A DNA stretch of 11,619 nt. Origin: DASSJT01 sp963715025. GTDB taxonomy: Bacteria; Actinomycetota; Actinomycetes; Actinomycetales; Dermatophilaceae. The notes under the pieces are model-generated. The model saw only the letters and a program-made list of their open reading frames with translations. It was not told where the DNA came from and did not search any database. The stretch is taken from contig CAVQQQ010000005.1 in assembly GCA_963715025.1 (NCBI GenBank), positions 1 to 11,619 on the forward strand, in the 5' to 3' direction. Shown here piece by piece: positions 5,763 through 11,619 of this stretch (position 1 is the first letter of the stretch; each line of letters begins with the position of its first letter). A program made the translations under genes and the position numbers.

Positions 5763-6566
5763 TGCCATCGCCGCGGTGTGCCGCAGGGTGTGCGGGGTGA
5801 CGTGCTTGGAGGTGATCGACGGGCAGTCAAGCGCGGCGGTCGCGGCGTGCTTGGCGACGAGCCGTTGAACAGCGTCGGCAGACATCCGAGTTCCGCGGTG
5901 TGTCGGGAACGCCGGTCCGCTGGGCGCGGTTCCGGCCTCTGGTAGCCAAGCGAGGAGGACGGCCACTGTCTGCCGGGTCAGCGGGGTGGCGCGTTCCTTT
6001 CGGCCTTTGCCTGTGGTGTGGACGGCCGCGCCGGGGGTCGTGATGGTGACGTCCTGGATGGTCAACCCGGTCAGCTCGGAAAGGCGAAGTCCTGTCTGGA
6101 CGGCGGTGAGGAGCACAGCGTGGTCTCGGCGTCCGTGCCAGGTCGTGCGATCCGGCGCCGCCAGGAGGGCGTCGGTCTCGGGGCCGGTCAGGTACGACAC
6201 GGTGGCCCTGTCGTGACGGCGTTGCGGGATCGCCAGGACCTGGCTCGCGGTGTGGGCTCGGTCGGGGATGAGTGGCAGCGCATAGCGGTAAAGGGAGTGG
6301 ATCGCGGCCAGTCGCGCGTTGCGGGTCGCCGTGCTGTTGTGCCGTACGTCGTCGAGGTGGTTGAGGAACGCGCCGACAGTGAGGGCGTCGAGGTCGTCGA
6401 TCGTGAGTCGGGATGGGGGCTTCTTCGTCTTCTGCGCGGCGAACAGCAGCAGGAGCCTGATCGTGTCCCGGTAGGCCGAGATGGTCTGTGGGCTGGCCTG
6501 CAGTTGCCGGACCAGCCGCTCGGTGAAGAACCCTTGGAGCAATGACGTCAGGGTCGGCGCGGTCAT
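5760..6566 (-). pseudogene. ritC: RIT tyrosine recombinase C, N-terminal piece
   Basis: These 269 codons start at an ATG inside an ATGA overlap with the recombinase B stop. The core-binding domain fills about residues 5-110 (SPQTISAYRDTIRLLLLFA). The catalytic domain has Arg161 (TGLRLSELTGL), Lys187 (GKGRKE), and the His259-x-x-Arg262 box (PHTLRHTAAMAL). At residue 269 the gene is cut by the IS3 element. Read-through adds 14 IS-derived codons ending at 5715, so the present product lacks the late His and the Tyr nucleophile and cannot cut DNA. The missing 63 codons lie at 4112-4303. The pre-insertion protein of 332 residues matches the size of its partners. Confidence 0.9.
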
Positions 6567-7516
6567 GACGTCGGCTCCGTGGTGGGCGCGCCCGCGCGGT
6601 GCTCGAGGCGGCGGGCGGCGTGGGCGAGCAGTTCGGGTACTGCGTGCAGGTACCAGTAGGTCGAGGCGGGATCGACGTGCCCGAGCCAGGTCGACAGCAG
6701 CGGCAGGCGCGCTTGAACGTCGTGGCCGTCGCGGTACCAGTCGAGCATCGTGGTCACGGCGAAGGTATGCCGCAGATCGTGAAGCCTGGGCGGCCTGTGC
6801 CCGGGCTTCGTGGTGATGCCGGCGGCGGCGATGATCTGTTTGAAGGTGGCGCCCAGCCTGTCCGGGTTGATCGCCTCGCGTCGGCTGTTGACGAAGACGG
6901 CCGGACAGGCTCGTGCCGTGGCCGGGACCCAGTCCTGACGAACCTGTAGGTAGTGGCCCAGAACCGTGGCCGTGGTCGGGTGGATGAACACGAGTCTGGA
7001 CTTGCCGAACTTCGTCTCCAGTACCTGGACCACGCCGTTGGTCAGGTCGATGTCGCTGAGGGTCAGGTGGCACGCCTCACCGGGGCGCATTCCTGTGGCT
7101 GCGAGCAGGCCGATCAGCGTTCGCCAGGTCACCGCCTTGCACCGCGGGGACAAGGTGTCCGCGGCTGCAACGAGCGCGAGGACCTCCGCCTCGCTGAACA
7201 CGTTCGGTTCCTTGGGCCGGTATCGCCGGTTGCCGATCCCCTCGGGAGGGATCTGCGTGGCCGGGTCCAGCGCGTGCTGATACCGGGCGAAGAGCCGCAC
7301 CGCGTCCATCCTGCGGGCGAACAAGGCGTCAGTGACGGGAACCTTGATCGTCATGCTGGCCCACTGCACCGCGAGGTCGTTCTGGACGCGGATGGCACCA
7401 CACGCCTCGCAGAACGTGACGAAGCTCAGCAGCAGCTTGCTCAGGCCCTCGACCTTGAAGCCCATCGCCCGGCGCGTGGCCAGGTAGCCGGTGACGTCCT
7501 CGCGCAGCGTGCTCAT
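6563..7516 (-). CDS. ritB: RIT tyrosine recombinase B
   Basis: This 317-residue tyrosine recombinase acts in DNA breakage and joining of the RIT element ends. The core-binding region is about residues 1-100. Catalytic residues are Arg144 (ATGMRPGEACHL), Lys169 or Lys172 (ETKFGKSR), His246-x-x-Arg249 (HDLRHTFAV), His280 (STWLGH), and the nucleophile Tyr287 or Tyr289 (ASTYWYLHAVPELL). The motif set is complete. The start at 7516 is chosen over an in-frame start six codons upstream because its ATG overlaps the upstream TGA (ATGA), meaning translational coupling. The stop overlaps the next ATG in the same way. The STYWYLHAVPEL form differs from the other two recombinases, so the trio are paralogues with distinct roles and not recent duplicates. 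Confidence 0.9.
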   Translation of the reverse strand: MSTLREDVTGYLATRRAMGFKVEGLSKLLLSFVTFCEACGAIRVQNDLAVQWASMTIKVPVTDALFARRMDAVRLFARYQHALDPATQIPPEGIGNRRYRPKEPNVFSEAEVLALVAAADTLSPRCKAVTWRTLIGLLAATGMRPGEACHLTLSDIDLTNGVVQVLETKFGKSRLVFIHPTTATVLGHYLQVRQDWVPATARACPAVFVNSRREAINPDRLGATFKQIIAAAGITTKPGHRPPRLHDLRHTFAVTTMLDWYRDGHDVQARLPLLSTWLGHVDPASTYWYLHAVPELLAHAARRLEHRAGAPTTEPTS

Positions 7517-8511
7517 GATCGAGATCCCGGCCACGGGCGAGCCAGACTCCGAGCAGCATCAACAGACCCTGAGGCGCCAGGCGCCGTGCCCGGCCAAGGC
7601 CGGGCCAGCGGCCGCAGAGCAACCTCATCGACCTTCGCGTAGATCGCGGTGGACCTCGCGCTCCGGTGGCGCAGCACCTGCCCCACCTCCGGCAGCGACG
7701 CCCCGGCCCGCAGCATGGCCGTGGCCAGCGTGTGGCGCAGACGGTGCGCGCCGATCCGGGCAAACCCCGCCCTGCGGCACGCGGTGCCCACGACATGGCC
7801 GATCGCCCCAGACGACAGCGCACGACCGGGCGGTCTGAGCGTGGTGAACACCGACCGCGTGTCGCACTCGGGCCGCCCATCGGTCAGCCACGCAACGATC
7901 GCTTCTCCCGGCTCGGCCGGCAGGGGCAGCCGTTCGACCCGGTTGCCCTTGCCGACCACGGTGAGCTCGCCGGCCCGCCAGTCAACGTCGCCCAGACGAA
8001 GGCCTGCGACCTCACCTCGCCGCAGTCCGAGTCGGGCCAGCAACAGCAAGATCGCGTAGTCGCGCCGGCCCGTGGCCGTGAACCGCGACCGCGCGGCGAC
8101 CGCCAGAAGGTGCTCAAGGTCGCCGGCAGGCACCGACCTCGGCAGCGACGCCAAGTGCCAGCCCGACGACGACGGAACCGCGCCCCACAGCTCGGCCGAC
8201 GTCCGACCCGTCGCGTGCGCGAACCGCAGGAACGAGCGCACCGACCTCGCCATCGACTTCGCCGAGTTCGTGTTGCGATCCCGGCAAAACTCGACCATGA
8301 ACGCAGTGACGATCCCCGCGTCCAGCAGACCCAGGGACTCCCGCGTGGGCTGGGGCAGCGCCGCCAGGAACTGTTCGGCGTGCCAGCAGTAGTTGTGAAC
8401 GGTGATCGACGCCAGTCCGCGCTGGCGATCCAGCCACCCTCCGAACTCGACGAGCAGGCCGCTCACCGAGGCCGGGTCCTCGCGGACATCGGCAGTGCTT
8501 ACCCGGTCCAT
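7513..8511 (-). CDS. ritA: RIT tyrosine recombinase A
   Basis: This is the first gene of the recombinase trio, 332 residues. The SAM-like core-binding domain is at about 15-105 (SITVHNYCWHAEQFLAAL). The catalytic domain has Arg164 (LGLRRGEVAGL), Lys188 (VVGKGNR), His256-x-x-Arg259 (HRLRHTLATAML), His282 (VLRHRSARST), and the nucleophile Tyr291 (AIYAKVD). All catalytic residues are present. The ATG at 8511 is preceded closely by a strong AGGAGGAGG ribosome-binding site, so a start 12 codons upstream is rejected. The C-terminal tail after the Tyr repeats LARPWPG twice, which is unusual and perhaps a partner-contact tail. The gene begins about 55 bases inside the right inverted repeat, so its promoter probably lies in or beside that repeat, where recombinase binding could repress it. 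Confidence 0.9.
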   Translation of the reverse strand: MDRVSTADVREDPASVSGLLVEFGGWLDRQRGLASITVHNYCWHAEQFLAALPQPTRESLGLLDAGIVTAFMVEFCRDRNTNSAKSMARSVRSFLRFAHATGRTSAELWGAVPSSSGWHLASLPRSVPAGDLEHLLAVAARSRFTATGRRDYAILLLLARLGLRRGEVAGLRLGDVDWRAGELTVVGKGNRVERLPLPAEPGEAIVAWLTDGRPECDTRSVFTTLRPPGRALSSGAIGHVVGTACRRAGFARIGAHRLRHTLATAMLRAGASLPEVGQVLRHRSARSTAIYAKVDEVALRPLARPWPGTAPGASGSVDAARSLARPWPGSRS

Positions 8512-8566
8512 GTCTTCCTCCTCCTGATGGGCCAACCTGAGCACCACCAGACAGGCACATCACGGA

Positions 8567-8680
8567 CGCGCCGCGAGGGTTATGCCGCGCGGGCCACCCC
8601 CTCCCAAACCGCTGACCAGCACGAACACCATCACAGGCACGGCGACCTCGGCATAACCGGGACCTCGGCGTAATTGGAGT
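8567..8680 (-). repeat. RIT right inverted repeat (114 bp)
   Basis: The reverse complement matches 3988-4101 with about two differences: G for C in TGCTgGTCAGC, and C for T in CCCTcGCGG. It holds the same internal GGTTATGCCG/CGGCATAACC inverted pair and TTA(c/t)GCCGAGGTC direct pair. The outer five bases (ACTCC when read inward) coincide with the end of the target sequence GTCGGCTACTCC. Confidence 0.9.
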
Positions 8681-8687
8681 AGCCGAC
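8676..8687 (-). repeat. Target-site copy at right RIT junction
   Basis: On the minus strand this reads GTCGGCTACTCC, encoding V-G-Y-S of the IS1634-like transposase. It matches 3966-3978 except for one base. It overlaps the first five bases of the inverted repeat. Confidence 0.75.
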
Positions 8688-8729
8688 CTTGCGCAGGCCG
8701 TCTTCCTTCTCCGCCTCGAAGTACAGCGT
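8676..8729 (-). pseudogene. IS1634-like transposase, middle segment between intron and RIT
   Basis: Eighteen codons read TLYFEAEKEDGLRKVGYS, the family sequence directly after the first catalytic Asp block. The segment is bounded on its 5' side by the group II intron 3' end and on its 3' side by the RIT right repeat. Spliced to 10904-11506 it gives YDVT-TLYFEAE in frame. With the RIT element removed it continues as KVGYS-KERRVDP. Confidence 0.88.
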
Positions 8730-8730
8730 G

Positions 8731-8792
8731 TTGGGTCGGTCCGGGGCGCGGTGGCGGCATTGCTGCTGCTCCGTTTCCCCGGACCGCCCGCC
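8731..8792 (-). ncRNA. Group II intron domain VI
   Basis: The segment after domain V folds as a stem in which GGTCCGGGG (8777-8785 on the opposite strand) pairs with CCCCGGACC (8738-8746). The loop is longer than usual. After the stem the sequence is GACCCAAC. Its A at 8736 lies seven bases from the intron end and is the likely bulged branch-point adenosine that attacks the 5' splice site to form the lariat. Confidence 0.7.
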
Positions 8793-8826
8793 GAACCCGC
8801 CGTGCGCCTTTCAACGCAACGGGCTC
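8793..8826 (-). ncRNA. Group II intron domain V
   Basis: A 34-base hairpin begins GAGCCCGTTGCG, has a GAAA tetraloop region, and ends CGCACGGCGGGTTC. It matches the catalytic domain V consensus: GAGCC start, GAAA loop and GGTTC-like closing. It lies 18 bases downstream of the maturase stop codon, the usual position. It forms the metal-binding catalytic core of the ribozyme. Confidence 0.88.
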
Positions 8827-8844
8827 TCCACGAGGTGATGCCGG

Positions 8845-10305
8845 TCAGGCGGCCAAGCCCGGGTCGTAGGGGTTGCGGATGCGGTTGCCGCGGAACAGGT
8901 ATCGCCCGATCCGCACTTTCGTGGGGTCGAACAGGACCACGTCCGCGGTCGCGATGGTCTTCCACGAGCCGTCGGGACGGCGGAGCCATCGTTTGACCTT
9001 GCCCCAGTTCCAGCGGTGCTGCACGCGTTGCCAGGCCACGAACCGTCGCCAGGTGAAGTACCTGAGGAAGGAGAACCGTCGCCCGGCGATCGCGTGGCGG
9101 AAGTAGTACGTCCACCCGCGCAGCGCCGCGTTGACCTCGGTGATCACGTCCGCCAAAGGGCGTGGGGACCGGCGAGGGGTCAGGTTGCGGATGGTCTGCT
9201 TGATCTTCGCGAACGGCTTCTTCGCGATGAAGGTCATGCAGCACCACTTCCAGCTTCCTCGTCGTTTCCTCCACTGGATGTGGAAGCCGAGGAAGTCGAT
9301 GCCCTCGCTCAAGTGGGTGACACGAGTCTTGGCCTCCGATAGTTGAAGCCCGACCTGTGCCAACACCGTGGCGGCCTGTTCCTTCAAGGCAAGCACGTCA
9401 TCCCTGCTGCCGTTGGTCATGATGACGAAGTCGTCCGCGTAGCGGACAATCCGCCAGTTGCCCAACCGGTGATAGCGGCGTTTGGCGCGGCCAGCCTGGG
9501 TGGACTGGTCACCACCTTCGGCCCACGGGGCCATGATCGCCTCGTCCAGAACGGACAAGGCGATGTTGGCCAGCAGCGGCGAGATGATCCCGCCTTGGGG
9601 TGTTCCCTCGTCGGTGGCGGCCTGCAGGCCGAGTTCGTCGAGAACCCCTGCCTTAAGGAACGCGCGCACCAGCGCCACGGTCTGTTTGTCCTTGATCCGT
9701 GCCCGTACCCGTTCCAGCAGGGCCGTGTGGTCGATGTGGTCGAAACATCCTTCGATGTCCGCGTCCAGCACCCACCGGTACCCGCTTTGGGCGTAGTGGT
9801 GGATCTCGGCTACCGCATCATGAGCGCGCCGCTTGGGTCGGAACCCGTACGAGACCGGAAGAAAGTCGGCCTCGAAGATCGGTTCCAGCACCATCCTGAG
9901 CGACTGCTGCACGACCCGGTCGGTCACGGTCGGAATCCCCAACGGGCGCGATTTGCCGCCTGGTTTCGGGATCAGCACCCGCCGCACCGGCGAAGGCCGG
10001 TACGTGCCGTCTCTCAGGCTTGCGGCGATCCCCGCGAGGAACGCCCCGACCTCGCCCCGCTCAGCGACCTGGCGCACGGTCACGCCATCGATCCCAGCAG
10101 TGCGGGCCCCTTTGTTACGTGCCACATGCTCCCAAGCCACCAGCAGGTAGTTCGGGTGTGACACCAGGTTGAACAGGTCACCGAACCGCGCGTCGCGGTC
10201 GGTCACTGCCCACCGGTGATACTTGACCTGCGTCCGCGCTACCCGCCCCATGATGATCTGCCTCAACGAGGGGGCATCGGAGTTCACCGACGCGTCTTGC
10301 GCCAT
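8845..10305 (-). CDS. ltrA: Group II intron reverse transcriptase/maturase
   Basis: The 486-residue intron-encoded protein helps splicing and copies the intron into DNA targets. Blocks in order are RT0/1 (NKGARTAGIDGVT, 64-76), LIPKPGGKSRPLGIPTVTDR (111-130), VSYGFRPKRRAHDA (151-164), VLDADIEGCFDHID (179-192, first catalytic Asp pair), GTPQGGIISPLLANI (234-248), and RYADDFVIM (288-296, with the YADD box). RT7 contains IDFLGFHIQWR (336-346), and the maturase domain X contains ALRGWTYYFRHAIAGRRFSF (394-413). It ends at PYDPGLAA with no zinc/HNH endonuclease domain. The ATG at 10305 is chosen because AGGAGGTG (10312-10319) lies just upstream, so the longer open frame is not used. No frameshift or lost catalytic residue is seen, so it is likely functional. 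Confidence 0.93.
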   Translation of the reverse strand: MAQDASVNSDAPSLRQIIMGRVARTQVKYHRWAVTDRDARFGDLFNLVSHPNYLLVAWEHVARNKGARTAGIDGVTVRQVAERGEVGAFLAGIAASLRDGTYRPSPVRRVLIPKPGGKSRPLGIPTVTDRVVQQSLRMVLEPIFEADFLPVSYGFRPKRRAHDAVAEIHHYAQSGYRWVLDADIEGCFDHIDHTALLERVRARIKDKQTVALVRAFLKAGVLDELGLQAATDEGTPQGGIISPLLANIALSVLDEAIMAPWAEGGDQSTQAGRAKRRYHRLGNWRIVRYADDFVIMTNGSRDDVLALKEQAATVLAQVGLQLSEAKTRVTHLSEGIDFLGFHIQWRKRRGSWKWCCMTFIAKKPFAKIKQTIRNLTPRRSPRPLADVITEVNAALRGWTYYFRHAIAGRRFSFLRYFTWRRFVAWQRVQHRWNWGKVKRWLRRPDGSWKTIATADVVLFDPTKVRIGRYLFRGNRIRNPYDPGLAA

Positions 10306-10903
10306 CGCAGCACCTCCTATCCATCCTCGCTGCCGCCCTTCCCGATGTGACCGGCTTTCCCGGCCTCGCAGTACTACGGCGGCTCCGCCAGCCCCGGGCC
10401 CGGTCGGCGGACGACGCACCCAGCCACCCGCCGCGCCCGGTCGACGCGGGACCTGGGTGGCGGGACCAGGGACCTTCCCGTGTTCACTCGCTGTTCGCTC
10501 GCCGAAGGAGGCATCCGGCTATCTGCCTGCGGTCCCCGTCGACCACTACTCCGTAGTCGTTCATGACCGACCCCGCCCGGGACGTGTTACTCGCGCCCGG
10601 ACGGTCCGCCTGCTCATCGATCCAGCAAGCGGCCCACCGCGCCCGCCCCATATCCGCAGGGTTTGAGGCGGTAATACGTCAAGACAGGTGATGGCACCGG
10701 TTCCTCGCGTACACCTCTTCGGCACGCTCGCCGCGCTCACGCCATCCAACGGTGCTGACGCGACACGGCTTTGTCAGGGCTGCTCCCACCCTCCCGGACG
10801 TCTCCCCGGTCAGGCTGCCCTCAGCTTCACAGCCCCGGCTACGGCCAGAACCACGGCAAAGGTCTTACACCTCCGCTCGAACAACAAGCGCCTCACGGCG
10901 CAC
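10306..10903 (-). ncRNA. Group II intron 5' ribozyme region (domains I-III, start of IV)
   Basis: These roughly 600 bases between the 5' splice site and the maturase start hold no gene, and the length fits domains I to III plus the start of IV. The 5' end GTGCGCC is the splice-site consensus. Short stems are visible, for example ACTACggaGTAGT near 10545-10560, but I did not fold the whole region. I could not identify EBS1 with confidence: the last exon bases GTCACG would need a CGTGAC-like loop, and only wobble candidates were seen. Confidence 0.8.
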
Positions 10904-11506
10904 CGTGACGTCGTACAGACACAAGGAGACGTCGCCGCTGGTCGAGGCGTGGCTGAAGCACGCGGTGGCGATCTGGTCGCGGTAGGCCCGCTGCCGCGCG
11001 CGGGCAAGGGTGCGGCGCATCGTCTTCTCACTGGCCGGCTGCCGGCCCAGGTCCGCCAGGACCCGGCCGGTATCCAGGATCGAGGTGGGCTCGACGATGC
11101 GGGCGATCACCAGATCGCGAAACGTCTGGTCCCCGACGACGCCGAACCCCAGGGCCGAGTAGACCTCAGCCAGCACCTCGAACAACAGACACGACGATGT
11201 CCCAACGACCCGCGGGGACGCCACCCGCGGCTGCTCACCCGCCGCGGCGGGCTCGGCGAACAACCCCCGATCCCGGCTCGGCCCGACCAGCCGAGCCTTC
11301 CTCGGCGCCGGCTCAACCCCCAGGTCGAACTCGCCTTGGTCCGCGTTGCCCAGGAGCCCGCGCGCCTGCTCCAGCAGCAACCCCAGCTCGGCCTCGGTGT
11401 GTGCCGACCCGACATGAGCCACGATCCGCCGGTGCCCGTCGACGTACTCAGCGACCTGCACGGCCGTCGCCCCCGAGGCCGTCCGCACCCGCCTGACCCA
11501 CGCCAC
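10904..11506 (-). pseudogene. IS1634-like transposase, N-terminal segment (5' exon)
   Basis: These 201 codons start GTG at 11506 (VAWVRRVRTASGATAVQVAE), followed by YVDGHRRIVAHVGSAHTEAE and GDQTFRDLVIARIVEPTSIL. They end at SLCLYDVT, whose Asp199 is the first acidic residue of the catalytic core. The start is by family resemblance; an in-frame GTG 13 codons upstream (11545) with a GGGGGAGG just before it is an alternative. Unlike the distal segment this part has no frameshift. Reading past the 5' splice site adds VRREALVVRAEV from intron sequence and then a stop. If the intron splices, the frame continues into 8729-8676 and then stops in the RIT element. Confidence 0.88.
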
Positions 11507-11521
11507 GGACCGCAGCGTAGA

Positions 11522-11535
11522 GCACCAATTAGTGC
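11522..11535. promoter_or_regulatory. Palindrome upstream of IS1634-like transposase start
   Basis: GCACcAATTaGTGC is a 14-base palindrome with one mismatched pair. It lies 16 bases upstream of the preferred transposase start in the only AT-rich patch nearby. It may be part of the IS right terminal repeat, a repressor site, or both. Confidence 0.35.
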
Positions 11536-11545
11536 CCCAATCCAC

Positions 11546-11619
11546 CTCCCCCGAACAGCATCACCGCAGATCAGCGCCCCGCGCGCCGCCCAACCCAGAT
11601 GCAGTGACCGAAGTCAGGT
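11546..11619. other. Right flank, nothing recognised
   Basis: These 74 bases lie beyond the probable IS1634-like right end. I checked the minus frames for the missing N-terminus of the Vsr gene, which would mark the IS insertion point, and did not find it. No other feature is seen. Confidence 0.4.

Larger units (their letters stand above)
3979..8680 (-). mobile_element. RIT element (recombinase in trio) inserted in IS1634-like transposase
   Basis: Three consecutive tyrosine recombinase genes in the same direction, coupled by ATGA overlaps, lie between 114-bp inverted repeats. That is the defining layout of RIT elements. Both outer ends fall within the coding sequence of the IS1634-like transposase, and the flanking exon pieces join as KVGYS-KERRVDP. 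Without the IS3 insertion and its 3-bp duplication the element would be about 3.25 kb. It holds no cargo other than the recombinases. The direct relatives TnpA/TnpB of Tn554 also use several tyrosine recombinases, but the IR-flanked trio fits RIT better. Confidence 0.88.
8730..10903 (-). mobile_element. Group II intron within the IS1634-like transposase gene
   Basis: The element spans 2174 bases. The 5' end is GTGCGCC, fitting the GUGYG consensus, directly after the codons GAC GTC ACG of the transposase. The 3' end is CCCAAC, fitting the AY rule, directly before ACG CTG TAC. The intron encodes a reverse transcriptase/maturase and has a typical domain V and domain VI. It lies on the same strand as the interrupted gene, as needed for splicing to rescue it. 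Removing it fuses YDVT to TLYFEAE with no frame change. The subgroup was not assigned. The lack of an HNH endonuclease domain suggests insertion through replication-fork DNA and not by second-strand cleavage. Confidence 0.92.
2976..11545 (-). mobile_element. IS1634-like insertion sequence, host of all nested insertions
   Basis: The outermost element carries one transposase gene, now in three segments: 11506-10904, 8729-8676, and 3978 to about 2976. Joined together they give a protein of about 550 residues, the usual size for the IS4/IS1634 group. The ends are approximate. On the right, a GCACcAATTaGTGC palindrome lies just upstream of the transposase start. On the left, the coding end runs into a CACTGAGGGGTG-like sequence that only weakly mirrors it. 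No target duplication can be confirmed. The element truncates, or was inserted next to, the Vsr fragment. Two separate insertions, a group II intron and a RIT element, both lie inside its transposase gene. Confidence 0.75.

Noticed and set aside
5715..7073. Recombinase C starting about 170 codons further upstream in the same open frame
   Set aside because: The extra residues are low-complexity Arg/Pro/His and overlap recombinase B. The ATG at 6566 in an ATGA overlap fits the operon pattern and the expected length.
8567..8680. CRISPR-like or tandem repeat array
   Set aside because: The repeats are one inverted pair with short internal sub-repeats. No regular repeat-spacer pattern occurs anywhere in the window.
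8114..9274. Minus-strand frame spanning intron, RIT end and recombinase A
   Set aside because: It is a shadow frame crossing element boundaries, and its product matches none of the real proteins in those frames.
8845..10305. Retron or DGR (diversity-generating) reverse transcriptase
   Set aside because: The protein has group II maturase domain X, and domain V/VI with splice-site consensus flanks it. No template/variable repeat or msr/msd was seen.

Overview
The window is very GC-rich DNA with actinobacterial-style genes: GTG starts, purine-rich ribosome-binding sites, and transposase families common in high-GC Gram-positives. The genus cannot be told from this sequence. Every gene I recognise lies on the minus strand. 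It is an accessory region, a mobile-element graveyard beside a tRNA-like 3' end, and only a few genes are intact.

Left flank (1-2975). A tRNA-like 3' end (1-40) overlaps the 3' end of a tyrosine integrase that has lost its N-terminal part. A second, shorter integrase C-terminal remnant follows, then a scrap resembling a putative restriction endonuclease. About 440 bases follow with no recognisable gene. Next come an intact arginase/agmatinase-superfamily gene with its own ribosome-binding site and a terminator-like hairpin, and an internal fragment of a Vsr-type mismatch endonuclease. This looks like a decayed integrative element with one surviving cargo gene.

Main block (about 2976-11545). 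This is one IS1634-like transposase gene split into three pieces by two independent insertions. Insertion 1 (8730-10903) is a complete-looking group II intron. It has a GTGCG start, an intact 486-residue reverse transcriptase/maturase, domain V, domain VI with a well-placed branch A, and an AC end. It sits two codons after the first catalytic Asp of the transposase, and splicing would rejoin the frame exactly. Insertion 2 (about 3979-8680) is a 'recombinase in trio' (RIT) element. It has three translationally coupled tyrosine recombinase genes (ATGA overlaps) between 114-bp near-identical inverted repeats.

Nested inside. The third RIT recombinase gene is interrupted by an IS3-family element (4307-5759) flanked by a 3-bp duplication (CAG). 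Removing the IS and one CAG restores a 332-codon frame with all catalytic residues. The IS3 orfB is in turn damaged by the 3' end of an IS30-family element (4791 to about 5130), which forms an IS3-IS30 chimeric frame. The nesting is IS1634 > RIT > IS3 > IS30, with the intron as a separate insertion into the same IS1634 gene.

Working state. The arginase-family protein, the first two RIT recombinases and the intron maturase look intact. The IS1634, IS3 and IS30 transposases and the third RIT recombinase are broken. The RIT element is therefore probably immobile unless complemented, while the intron may still splice.
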